Source: Ehretia macrophylla
Lineage: Eukaryota; Streptophyta; Magnoliopsida; Boraginales; Ehretiaceae
Direction: 5' to 3'
DNA length: 64,000 nucleotides
Assembly (NCBI GenBank): GCA_037974665.1
Contig: CM075780.1
Location: forward strand, 5,693,268 to 5,757,267
The position numbers and the translations under genes were made by a program. The notes beneath the pieces are model-generated. The model worked only from the letters and a program-made list of their open reading frames with translations, was not told where the DNA came from and ran no database searches. Below are positions 10,608 through 22,100 of this stretch, piece after piece; within the stretch, counting starts at the first letter, position 1, and every line of letters begins with the position of its first letter.

Positions 10608-11633
10608 ATGGCTGGCCCTAGTACCCGTACTACTAATAGGAGCGGTGAACCTCAAGAGACCGGGGATGCCTATCAGACTAATCCCAGTATAGCTATGTTT
10701 AATATGATGGCAACTGCCATGGATCGTGTATCACGTGTGATGGAGCGTCAGGATGCTCGTGAGGCCAACAACAACATCAACAACAGGAATGAGGGTAACC
10801 ATGGGAGACATAGCAGAATGAAGGAATTCCTTGACTTTCGCCTGTCTAAATTCTACGGGGAAGCTGATGACGAGAAAGCCGAGGCTTGGCTATCCGAGAT
10901 TGAGAAGATTTTCAGGCCACTTGATTATACAGATGAAGAGAAATTGGAGTTTGCTGTATTTCTGTTGCACGGGGATGCCGAGCATTGGTGGCACACTGTA
11001 GAGGCACTGTCGGAGACTGATCAGACACCTCGCTTGTGGGGTAATTTTGTTAAGGCGTTTAAGGAGAAATATGTACTTGCAGTTTCCAGGCAGAGGCGGA
11101 TCGAGGAGTTCATGCACTTAACCCAGGGTAATATGACAGTGGCCCAATACGAGGCACGTTTTGATCGACTGTCCCGTTATGCTCAATATATGGTTTGTAC
11201 TCCGGAGGCAAAAATGTGGAAATTTACCGTTGGTTTGAGGCCAGAGATTCAGGACCAGTTAGCTTCTCATGACTTTGATACTTATTCTGCCATCTTTGCT
11301 GCTGCCTCTCGAGTTGAGAAGAGGAAACTAGATGGAGCCGGTTCGAGTCAGCCAAACAAGAAACCATACCAGCCTCTAGGTCAGCAGAGGAAATTCCAGA
11401 GTCAGGGTCGTAATCAGGGCCAGAGCCAGAGCAGGTCAGGGAATAACCGTGGGCCGACTAAAGCGCCATCAGCCTCTTCCACCCGCGGATCCACAGGTAG
11501 TTCACCTGCTTCTCAGACTGTTACTTGTTCTCACTGTAGCAGGAAGGGTCACACTGAGGCCTAGTGTTGGAGGAAATCGGGGCGATGTGTGGGCTGTGGC
11601 AGTGATCAGCATCGGGCTAAGGATTGCCCTAGA
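10608..11633 (+). pseudogene. gag: gag, broken by a TAG stop
   Basis: The frame starts MAGPSTRTTN and runs 318 codons to a TAG at 11562-11564. The coat domain typical of plant chromoviruses is visible (FYGEADDEKAEAWLSEIEKIF, residues about 84-104, then the HWWHTV region). A Gln/Ser-rich linker follows. The first CCHC zinc knuckle is interrupted by the stop: CSHCSRKGH before it, and its last Cys right after. A second knuckle, C-x2-C-x4-H-x4-C, lies in frame at 11583-11624. The same frame continues into protease, so gag and pol were one polyprotein. Gag normally forms the particle and binds RNA. Confidence 0.93.
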
Positions 11634-12344
11634 TGGCAAGGAGGACAAAATCAGGTTAAACTAGCTGGTAGAGGCAAGACTCCAGTTCCTAGAGTCCAGG
11701 CTCGAGCTTATGCCATTGAGTGCGAGGAGATTCCAGATGAGACCGCTGCTGTTGAAGGTACATTCTTCATACTGAATCAACCTGTTAAGGTGTTAATTGA
11801 TCCGGGTGCTACTCATTCATTTATTACTCCCTTATGTGTGGAACGTGTGAAATTGAAAGTTGTATGTTTGCCATATGAAGTAGAAGTTGGTACTCCAATG
11901 GGTTCTAAACTTGTAACTAGTTCAGCTTGTAAAGCATGTAAAATCCAAATTAAGGATAGGGAATTCTCAGCCAATCTTATTGTATTACCTTTTCGAGACT
12001 ACGAGGTCATTTTAGGGATGGACTGGCTAGCAAAACATCATGTCCAACTGGATTGCCGGGCAAAGATTATAACGTTCCGGGTACCTGATCAACCGATACT
12101 GGAGGTTTTGGGCCGAATAGATTTCACCGGGAGTTTCATCATTTCATCTACAAAAGCAGTGAAGTCCTTGAGGAAAGGATGTAGCGGATACTTGGCTTAC
12201 CTTATCAACAAGCCGTCGGATAAAGCTAAGTTGGAGGAGATACATGTGATCAAAGATTATGCAGATGTGTCCCCTGAAGAATTACCCGATTTGCCCCCAA
12301 ATCAGGAGATCGAGTTTGTTATAGAGTTGCTGCCTGGCGCCTAG
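11634..12344 (+). pseudogene. pol: Aspartic protease region of pol, altered active site
   Basis: Retroviral-type pepsin-like protease fold. The active-site motif is normally DSGA in this family, but here it reads DPGATHSF (Asp codon 11799-11801). The downstream VILGMDWL motif (about 12010-12033) is intact. The region is in frame with gag and ends at a TAG (12342-12344) just before the RT domain. The Ser-to-Pro change probably kills activity. The family and fold are secure; loss of function is inference. Confidence 0.9.
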
Positions 12345-13130
12345 CCGATATCAAAAGCTCCCTATCGTATGGCACCGGCTGAGCTACAAGAATTGAAAGA
12401 CCAATTGCAAGGATTGCTGAAGAAGGGATTTGTACAACCGAGCTCTTCACCGTGGGGTGCGCCAGTACTATTTGTTAAGAAGAAAGACGGAACGTTGAGG
12501 CTATGCATTGACTATCGAGGTTTGAACCAAGTGACTGTTAAGAATAAATACCCACTTCCCCTGATTGACGAGTTATTTGATCAACTGCAAGGAGCCAAAG
12601 TGTATTCGAAACTCGACTTGAGACAAGGGTATTATCAGTTGCGGATCAAGAAGGAAGATGTGCCTAAAACGGCTTTCAGGACGAGATATGGGCATTATGA
12701 ATATGTGGTGATGCCTTTTGGACTAACTAATGCCCCTGCATCTTTATGGATTTGATGCATAAGGTGTTTCAACCCTACTTGGACCAATTTGTGGTGATCT
12801 TCATTGATGATATTTTGGTATACTCGAAATCGGAGGCGGAGCATGAGCAACATATGCGGTTGGTACTGCAGAAACTTCGAGAGCACCAATTGTATGCAAA
12901 GTTTAGTAAATATGAATTTTGGTTGCAACAGATTTCATTTTTGGGGCATATCATATCCCAAGAGGGAATAGCGGTAGATCCAGCAAAGATCGATGCAGTG
13001 ATGTCTTGGAAGAAGCCGGAAAATGTTATGGAAGTTCGTAGTTTTCTTGGTCTAGCCGGCTATTATTGGAGGTTCGTGAAGGATTTCTCAAAGATTTCAG
13101 GGCCGCTTACAAAGCTCACTCAAAAGAAAA
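12345..13130 (+). pseudogene. pol: Reverse transcriptase region of pol, frameshifted
   Basis: Motifs in order: [51 protein letters not shown], then [10 protein letters not shown] (catalytic Asp pair at 12806-12811), then [12 protein letters not shown] loss of one base at about 12741-12745, just after the NAPA motif, shifts the frame from one register to the next. No other break is seen in this domain. Confidence 0.95.
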
Positions 13131-13600
13131 CCAAGTTCGTGTGGGATGATAAGTGTGAGAACAGCTTCCAAGAGTTGAAGGAAAGATTGACTACCGCACC
13201 AGTTCTTGCATTGCCTGAAGGGAGTCAAGGTTTTGTAATCTATAGCGATGCTTCGAAAGATGGATTGGGATGTGTGTTGATGCAAAATGGAAGAGTGATT
13301 GCTTATGCCTCTAGGAAACCAAAACCATATGAGATGAATTACCCGACACATGATTTGGAGTTAGCGGCTATTGTGTTTGCACTCAAGAAATGGAGGCATT
13401 ATCTGTGGGGTAACAAGTTTGAGGTATTTACCAATCATAAGAGCTTGAAATACTTGTTCTCTCAAAAGGAGTTGAATATGAGGCAAAGGCGGTGGATGGA
13501 GCTTTTGGATGATTATAACTGCTCAATTAATTATGTGCCCGGTAAGGCGAACGTAGTCGCAGATGCTTTAAGTAGAAAAGCAAGCATGGCAAAACTGGAA
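13131..13600 (+). pseudogene. pol: RNase H region of pol, catalytic Asp changed
   Basis: [10 protein letters not shown] (first Asp), [15 protein letters not shown] (Glu) and [15 protein letters not shown] are present in order. The third acidic residue, in the usual FTDHKSL motif, is Asn (AAT, 13433-13435). A G-to-A change explains it. RNase H would normally remove the RNA template; this version is probably inactive. Confidence 0.9.
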
Positions 13601-14841
13601 GTCAAGGTGCAGGAGTTGTTGGAGGAAGCGTTTCTGTGGAAACCACAATTGACTCAGAAGGGATTACTTTTTGCCACTACCCAAGTTCAATCGACTTTGT
13701 TGCCTGAGTTACGAGAGGCTCAATAGAAGGACCAACAATTTCAGAAGATTAAGGAAAGTAACGCAGACTTCAAGTTTCATGATGATGGTGTTTGGAGGTT
13801 TAGGAACCGGATTTGTGTTCCCAATGATCCAGAGCTGAAAAAGAAGATTCTTGAGGAAGCGCATAATTCTAGGTATACTATTCACCCCGGTGGAACAAAG
13901 ATTTACCGGGATTTGAAGCAACACTACTAGTGGAATAACATGAAAAGAGAAATTGCGAAGTTTGTAGCACGGTGTTTGACTTGCCAGAGAGTCAAAGCAG
14001 AACATCAACGACCCGCAGGTTTACTTCAGCCGTTGGAGATTCCTCAATGGAAATGGGAACATATAACTATGGATTTTGTTATGGACCTGCCTAGATCACG
14101 AAAGGGTCGTGACGCCGTTTGGGTTATAGTGGATAGATTGACTAAGTCTGCGCACTTCTTACCGATAAACAAGGAAGATAGTCCTGAGAAACTGGGAGAT
14201 ATGTATGTGGCGGAGATTGTAAGATTGCACGGGATGCCTGTGAGTATTGTATCGGATAGGGATCCTCGTTTTACTTCCCGATTTTGGAAGAGATTGCAAG
14301 AAGCTTTGGGGACGAAATTGAGTTTTAGCACGGCTTATCACCCTCAGACGGATGGTCAATCGGAGAGAACTATTCAGATTTTGGAGGATATGCTGAGAGC
14401 ATGTGTGTTGGACTTCGGGAAAGGTTGGGAGAAATATCTATCTCTAGCGGAGTTCGCCTACAACAATAGTTATCAGGCCACTACCGGGATGGCCCCATTT
14501 GAGGCGCTGTATGGACGTAAGTGTCGATCCCCAATCTACTGGGATGAAGTAGGTGAGACGAAGACTTTTGACCCGACCCTTTTACCTGAACTGATGAAAA
14601 CTGTTGATAACATCCACCTCATCCGGAAACGGATGCTTACCGCCCAGAGCAGGCAGAAGAGTTATGCAGACCGACGGAGATGGAGTCTCGAGTTTGAGGT
14701 TAGCGACAAGGTGTTCTTGAAGATATCACCCCGGAGGGGACTGATTAAACATGGCAATGGTGGAAAGTTGAGCCCGAGATTTGTAGGACCGTTTCAGATA
14801 GTTGAGAAGGTTGGAAAGTTGGCGTATCGCCTAGCACTATC
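13601..14841 (+). pseudogene. pol: Integrase region of pol, two stops, cut by solo LTR
   Basis: TAG stops occur at 13724-13726 and 13928-13930, in the linker and in the HHCC zinc-binding domain (EEAHNSRYTIH then CLTCQ). The DDE core is intact: TMDFVMDLP, VSDRDPRFTSRFW, and YHPQTDGQSERTIQ. The GPY/F-type module (SPRFVGPFQIVEKVG) follows. The frame is then cut at 14841 by the nested LTR, after LAYRLAL. Integrase would join element DNA to the host chromosome. Confidence 0.94.
14837..14841. repeat. Solo LTR target-site duplication, left
   Basis: CTATC, identical to the right copy. Confidence 0.93.
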
Positions 14842-17698
14842 TGTGACGCCCGAGTTTTAGCCATGCATTCAATTACTGTTGCATCCCTTGTTTGCGCATT
14901 TCCTTCTGTACATTATTAACTGTCTTCTTAAATTACTATTCACTCCGTTTTTAACTTCATGCTATTAGCGAATTAGCATTTTTATTAAATCATATTAATT
15001 GTTAGAGTAGTGGGAAAAATGTGCATTTGAGGTATAGGCGATAGGAGAGCTCGTTTAGAAAATGATTTTTGTAGTTGTATGAATAGTGTTACGTAACATA
15101 ACTTAGGGAATGAATTAGCTAGCATTCATTTTACTATCTAGGCTCGTTTTAAGCTAACTAAGCGCATTTAGTGAACCATTTAAGCAAGCAACTTAGCCCC
15201 ATTTAATATATAACTCACACAACACACACATTAGCTCATAACTTAGCAAAAAAAAAAAAGAGAGAGCATGCTGAAAACACTGTAGCAAATCCGAGAATTG
15301 CATAGGAGAAGAAATAGAGTTTTTTTGCTCAACAAATCCTCATTCCAAGCCAAGCCAAGCTAGGTGCAAGTGGTTTAGGGTGTCTACTAGCCTCCTAGGA
15401 GCTCCTACGCGCATTGGTGAGGGATTTCACGGCTCATTTTTGCATTTCTAAATAGTTGTCAATTTCTTGATTTGTTGAAAATGTGTTCAAATGCTATTGT
15501 ATTAATTATCTATGCTATTATACCATGTATATGAATGCTAGAGAACATATTTGAGCCATCGTTTCGCAATTTAAACGGTTAGAATCGTTAGTTTGATTTT
15601 TAGGGTGAATAGTGACGTTTTTCTAGGGTTTTGCGTAATTGCTCGAATTAGCTTGATTCCATGCTTCTAATAGATGCTTTAGGTGATAGTGAAGGTATTC
15701 TAATAGCCCCGTGCACTTGCATTGTCCTTAAATCGCTAAAAATGTAAAATAGTCGACTTTAATTTGGGGCTTTCGGGGTTAATACGAATCCGGGTGAATT
15801 CGGACTTCAATTCTAGTATCCTTAAGCTACCTAGGTGCTATAGAAGCCTTGATATCCCTTGTTTGAAGCCCAGGCATTGTAGGTGTAGTTTAAAGCCATA
15901 AGAGGAAATTTGGGACTTTCGAGGTTATTGCGGGCGTTTGAATGAGTTAGAGGGTTGAAAGGGTTCCTTGAGGGTTAGTTAGAAGGTTGGTAGAGTTTTT
16001 CTTTAAATTTGAATCATTAACTTTGGTTTGGAGGAGAAATAGCTTGAATAACAAAGGGGTTTAGGTGCAATTTCGGTTGTCTCGCGCTTCTAAGACCTTG
16101 GCATGACTTCTTGAATGTTTAAATGTAGTTTCAAGTTGGTGTGGAACTTTTGATGTAATTCTAATTATATCTTGTATATGCCATTTTGTAAAACTGCTTA
16201 TTTGCTTGTATAAACTGCTTCTATTCTAACTGCATTGAGGCAATTTCGAGCTTAAAACTGTATTAATTGGAGAAGGATTAGGGGTTGAATTATATACCAT
16301 TAGAAAGCCTTACGAGTCTAGTTTCTACAGCTTTTTACGGTGCATTAATCGGAGTTGTCTAGAGCAAGTTATGATCATTTTGGTGAGATGTGTCAGAAAT
16401 GCCCTGTTACGCGAGAATCTGAATTTTGTTGTTATTTTGCTATAGTAATGATATAATTCAGTTCTAATTGGATGTATTCGATCAAGACCTTATTGTGTAG
16501 TGTCCTTGGATGATTAATAACGTAATGGGGCTCTTATAGTTATGTTGTTTTCATGAATTGTAATTGAAATCTAATTGCTAGTAAAGTTAATTTAAATTGA
16601 AAGCTATTCTATTCGACTGTGAATGAGAAATGCTAGTAGAGTTGTGATGGTCAATACCTTTAGACATAGGTAATGTTTCTATATATGCTAAACAATTCAA
16701 CTGTTAGAATTAGTTGTTGTTATCAATGTGCAACTAGTGAACACTTAGAAAGGTCAAGTAAACTATGTGGAAGAATGTGTTTAATGCTTTTTGAAACTAC
16801 ATGTAAGGTTAATTGTAAGTTGATAGTTGTCTATTATATGTTAAATGTAATTAACTTAAGTTAATACTACTAGTGATATGTTAGAATCTTAGCTTGAAGT
16901 ATAGTTATTTTACTAAAATAGTATGTTAGTTATTAAATGGTTGATAGTTAACTTTTCTATTAGTTGATAAATGCATTTCTTTCCCTATGTGCTAATGTTG
17001 GGCTATCTTCATAGAGATATTACTAACTATTGTAAGTAAAGTAGAATATGAATTAGAAGTTCATTAAAGTAGTAAAAGACTGGGTAGTGTCATTGTGAAT
17101 GAATGTGTCATTTGAACATTAAAGTAACCTAACCTTTATTATCTATATATCCTTTGGAGAAATTCTTTGAGTTGAGTTAATGGATAGTTTATTGTTATGT
17201 GGAGTGAATTAATTTCTTGTACAAGTTATTAACTAAAGTAAAATGAGAAATAGTATGAGTAACTGCAGGCTCATGTGTTGATTTTAGTTAAACTAAATTC
17301 TAGCTCGATTTATATCTAGTTATAGCATGCTGGTTGAATCATTCTCATTTAAGTTTTTGAACTATCTTCTTAATTAACTTGTAGACTATTGAAAATATGG
17401 AATATATGTTAAGTTAAGGTATATAAAAGTGGTGTTTTGTTAAAAATAGAATTCTAATAGATATTGTATATATGCTAAATAAGCGAAGTTATAAGTTAGT
17501 TAACTTAGAATGAATGTTGTAGTTAAAGAGTAATTGAAGTAATGTTTGCTCATAGGTTCAAGGTGACTGGAAATGATGTGATTCAAACTTACATCTTGGA
17601 GCTCGGTAGAGGTGAGGGAGACTTCATCCTTATGTGCATAATAGTTTATTTACTTGTACTTAGATTATGTGCACTTATTGTCTATATATTGTGTGTGA

Positions 17699-17975
17699 GG
17701 GCAACCTACTTTGTTGTCCCTCAACCATGTGTTTGTTGATTTATACTATTGTTATCATTTTGAGTGCATTGCATCGTGGTTGCGCAACCATTCGGGCATG
17801 GTAGTGTCGGGGAAACCGGGCGGCATCGGGCTTGCCGGTCCACCTCGGCTACCATGGTTGCCCAGTCCCTCTCTCGCTTGGGATGCCGCCCAGGGAGAGT
17901 TGGGTCGTAGGATTTCGGGGTACATCCGGAGTACACCCATTTTGGAGTTATAAGGGGATGCCGGCTTATTGATAT
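17699..17975 (+). promoter_or_regulatory. Conserved LTR core block in solo LTR
   Basis: Counterpart of 9173-9450. CATGGTAG (17797-17804) pairs with CTACCATG (17849-17856). The loop is GC-rich and contains GGCGGCATCGGGCTTGCCGG. Confidence 0.55.
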
Positions 17976-18190
17976 CAGTGTCATGATTACATCGAGATTT
18001 CAGTTCGTGGCGTCGCTGGTGTGCCTCTGCCCTTCGGGGTATTTGTTTAGCCGGGACGTTACAGAAGTCAAAGTGTATCGTATCCTTTTTAATGTGTAGT
18101 AACTTGTTGTTTTAATTGTTCTTTGGTTGTAAAATGCTTTATTTGTACTAACTGCTGCATTGCACGTCCCCGGTAGACCTTATCCCTCAC

Positions 18191-18210
18191 TGAGCAATTG
18201 TGATTGCTCA
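18191..18210 (+). other. Perfect hairpin in solo LTR
   Basis: TGAGCAAT pairs with ATTGCTCA around a 4-nt TGTG loop. It is preceded by CCCTCAC and followed by a TTTCAGG motif, as in the host LTRs. The stem sequence differs but pairing is kept. Confidence 0.6.
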
Positions 18211-18864
18211 TACCTCGCTAAACATGTTTCAGGAAGTGCTGAGGGTGAACCCCAACTAGTTGAGGTGCTAGTGGAAGAGGAAGAAGTTCAGGCTGAGCCT
18301 TTGCCCTAGTTGTTGTGTGTTTGTTGTCTAAGGTGGATTTGCCTTCTTGTTGTTACATGGTGTACTTGTATTGCTATAGCATGATCTATTTTGTGGCCTT
18401 AAGGCTATGTATATTCTTGTAGTTGCAAGTTGAAAGCTGTTGGTTGTAATGTTAGCTTTGAGATATTATGGTTTGTAATAACTTTTAATTCTCCATTTAG
18501 TTCTTGCATGCTCGGGGGTGTATGCTTAGAGGTGTTGATTTCAACTTCTAAAATTGCTCTAATGTTATCATAGGATGGCATGTTAAAAAGGTTTAATGAA
18601 AAGTTAAGTTGGGTGCATGCATGTGTGATTTGGAGCTGTTGTTTGTCTCCTGGCTTGGATGACCTTGAACCTTTGAATTTTAATTATAAAAGCTTGTTTT
18701 AGTATATTGTGGCTATTTTGAGCATTTACAGGTTTGAAAAATGTCCGCGGTACAGAGGAAACTCTGTCCGTTTTTTCCTAAAATTTTGTGACCGGGTTTG
18801 GTATTGGGTTGAGAATAGCATGGTTATTAGAGCCTCCGGTCTCATGAGGGATCGGGGCGTTACA

Positions 18865-18869
18865 CTATC
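18865..18869. repeat. Solo LTR target-site duplication, right
   Basis: CTATC. Pol coding sequence continues from here in the frame left at 14841. Confidence 0.93.
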
Positions 18870-19171
18870 CCAGAACCTCTCCAATATTCACGACGTCTTT
18901 CATGTTTCGATGCTGCGGAAGTACCATCCTGACCCGTCGCATATCTTGGAGCCAGAGCCGTTGCAGCTTCGGGAAAACTTGTCTTACGAGGAGAAGCCCA
19001 TTCGGATCCTAGACCAGCAGGATCGGGAGTTGCGCAACAGAACTATACCTATGGTAAAAGTGCTGTGGGATCATCATGGAGTCGAAGAAGCAACGTGGGA
19101 AAGGCGAGACCAGATGGAGCAGCAATATCCAGCATTATTTCAAGGTAATATTGAATTTCGGGACGAAATTC

Positions 19172-19188
19172 TTTTAAGGAGGGGAGGA
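19172..19188 (+). promoter_or_regulatory. Polypurine tract
   Basis: AAGGAGGGGAGGA directly before the 3' LTR, preceded by a T-run. It primes plus-strand DNA synthesis in LTR elements. Confidence 0.9.
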
Positions 19189-22100
19189 TGTGAGGCCCGA
19201 CCCCGATTTGCGTGCGAAACCTAGCTTCGGGTGTCGTAACCTAGATTTGCGTGCCATGACCTAGATTTAAGAAATGAGTTCATTTTATGTGCCATGCATT
19301 GAATTACGTGCATTCGTTTGGGATTGCGTGCATTTACTTGAAAAATGTGCGTCCGTCTCGTAGTTCGTGTCCTACCTCGTAGTGCGTGTCCTAGACCTAG
19401 GAAAGCGTGCCTTCACGCTAATCAAGGAAATATCTTTCACGAAGCACTAGACTATTAAACAATCCTACAAAATCCACTATCAATATAATAATCCAAATTC
19501 CATTCACTAGAAGACAAAAATGCACCAAACACTAGACATTCCTTATTCTTTATTCTTTGTCCTTTTTGCATTTTCAACACACAACAATTAACACCCAAAA
19601 GATGACAAGAATTCAGCCATTTCATTAGCCTTGGCCGACCATACCATGGTTTTGCACAAGGTTTGAGCATTTTTTTGTATTCTATTGCATGCAAAGACAA
19701 AATATGACATAAGGCATTAAAAAATTGCTCAAATTGCTCCCAATTTCTTCACCATTCTCGGCCATAGCATTTTGCCCATGCTTAACATTTCAAATTAAAG
19801 CATTTTGAAGACACAAAGCTGAAAATGGACTGCCCAATGCCGACATGCTCCTCAAAAATTGCCAAGACCTTCATTTGGTTGTCATTTCTCTCATTTCCTC
19901 TCAACATCTCTCTCTCACTCTCATTTCCTCTCTCCATTTCGGTCCTTGGCTGAACTCTCACCACCCTTGCTCATCTTCATCACACCTTGGTCGAACAAGG
20001 CAAGCAAATCATCAAGAAAACCAAGCAAACAAGCTAGAGTTCGAAAAACACTCATGCATGTGCATTGAAGCTTCATTTCGGCCTTAGGTAAGCTTCTTGA
20101 CATTCATTTCTTTTCTTGAAGTTCTAGATATGTGCATGCACTAAGAGATTGATCATTAAGCTAGGAAAAATAGAGAAAAACTAGTGAGGTTCTCGGCTAA
20201 GCAAAGGAAAGGAGAAGATTTGAGCTTCAATAAGGGTCTTGAGCATTTTGTGGTTGATTGCTAAGGTGAGGGTTAAAACCTTTTGAAAAATCTTTAAAAA
20301 CTCACATGCATGCTCATAGATGTGTGTATTTGCTTCTGTACTTGAGATATATGGTCGTTCATAAGCTTAAATAACCATGCATGGCAAGATCTAGGCTTGA
20401 AAATGATGCTAGGTGAAGTCGAATTTATGTGACAGCTCTCTGACCAGTCTGTTAGAGGTACGTTTAGCTAAGAAAATGATGTTGAAAATGCTTGAAAATT
20501 GGTGGGTGACTATTTTGGGCAGTTTTGAACATTTTTCCCAGAAATAGGCCGAAGCTAATTCTTACTCTAAGGTCCTCAAAATGGCAAATCATTAAAATGT
20601 GACCAAATCTGGAAATCTGGAAAATTGAATCAGCTTTTGGCAGATGCACTGACCTTGTGGAACGAACCATGTTTGACTTCGTAAATGTTGTCCAAAATGC
20701 ATAAAATTTGGTGTGCTGCTATATTTTTCAGTTCTGGATAATTTTGTCAGAAATGGACCAAATCCGAAACTGACTCTAAGGACCTCAAAAACGTCAATTT
20801 ATGAAAAGTGTACAAATCTGGACAGTTTTGTGCTACCTCTCTGTTTCGGCCATAACTAATGATTCTGAACTCCAATTGATGCAAGGTTTGTTTCTGAGTT
20901 TAGTTAACTTCTTAAGCTTTAATTTGACATCTTATTCACTGAATTTGGAGAATGTTTTCTTACCCGATTGATTGTGAGAAAACAGCCTATTGCAGTGAGT
21001 GTTTCACTTAGCTATATGCATGGAAAACTATTGTAACCTCTCTTGTGGTACTAATTGCTTGGAATTGTGATGTTGGAATATTGCGTGGACTGTTTTGAGT
21101 ACTTGAGGATGTTTGAATTGAATGATGTATGACTCGGGAATGATGTTGAGTTGACTTAGGGTTTGAACACACGATTATGCATGAAACGGAAACCCTAATG
21201 GCTAAGTAATCTTACTAAGCGTTAATCATTGAATATTGTGTGGAAACTGTACGTTGTGTGGGCTGCCCGTAAATGTGTTATAACTTCAATTATGGTTTTG
21301 ACCATTGCATGTTGTCAAATAAGCTTGTCTTGCTACCGAACCCACGTAAATGTTGTTGCATGTCGAATAATTCGTATCACTTGATTATATGAGCTTCTTG
21401 ATGAGTTATATGGCCTGTTTTACATGTGTTACATGGCTGCCCGTTTGATGTTCATATGACTCTATATGCCTTTCAAGTGAAATTACTTGTCTTATCGTGC
21501 CTTGTTTGACCACTTGACAACGTGCGATCTTATAACTATTCGGAGGTAACCTACTTTGTTGTCCTCCTAATGTGATGTGTTAAATTTTATAAATGTGCAT
21601 TGCATACAAGGTTGCAACCTTTCGTGTGGCATGGTAGCGTTTCACGTCCGCCGGGCGGCATCGGGCTTGCCGGTGTTACCGTGACTACCATGATCCAATT
21701 CCCTCTCTCGCTTGGTATTCACCCTTGGAAAGTTGGGTCGTAGGTTTCGGGGTACATCCGGAGTACACCCAATTGGGAGTGATAAGTGGATTATTGAAGT
21801 CGGCCGCAACAATTGATTCGAAATTGAAATTGAGAGCAAATGCTCGTCGTATCCTTGAAATGATTGGTAATTGTATCCGTTTCTCGATTTGTTTCTTATA
21901 ATTGCTTACCATATTATTTGTAATATGTGACATGTTTTAAAAAGGGGTTTTCATAAATTGAACCGGAAAACGAGTTTCAAAACTTATTTCTCGTTCCCCC
22001 TCGCTGAGTTCATAAGGACTCACCCTCTTTTATCATCTCAGGTGAAGAAGAACGGCACAGGAACCCGAGGATAATGTACCTAATGATGAACCCTTGGAGT

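Larger units (their letters stand above)
14842..18864 (+). mobile_element. Nested solo LTR of a related Ty3/gypsy family
   Basis: 4023 bp, beginning TGTGACGCCCG and ending GGGGCGTTACA, so the ends are TG...CA and near-inverted. It is flanked on both sides by CTATC. No primer site, polypurine tract or second LTR is present, which fits loss of the interior by LTR-LTR recombination. It shares two blocks with the host element's LTRs (17699-17975 and about 18170-18240) but is otherwise different. No gene is visible within; the short open frames have no recognisable domain. Confidence 0.93.
18865..19224 (+). pseudogene. pol: End of pol with chromodomain
   Basis: Resumes in the expected frame after the nested LTR: NIHDVFHVSMLRKY, then IPMVKVLWDHHGVEEATWE, a chromodomain of the type attached to chromovirus integrases. 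Such domains guide integration to certain chromatin. The open frame runs through the polypurine tract into the 3' LTR and stops at 19222-19224. Without the insert, both sides would read in one frame. Confidence 0.9.

Noticed and set aside
10890-14359. Minus-strand open frames opposite gag-pol
   Set aside because: Shadows of the plus-strand polyprotein; no independent family motifs.
16673-17953. Short open frames inside the solo LTR
   Set aside because: 63-87 codons, no recognisable domain, in AT-rich LTR sequence or overlapping the conserved stem-loop block.
14842-18864. The 4-kb insert as a captured host gene or an extra retrotransposon gene
   Set aside because: TG...CA ends, inverted end motifs, perfect 5-bp duplication and homology to the host LTR core show it is a solo LTR.
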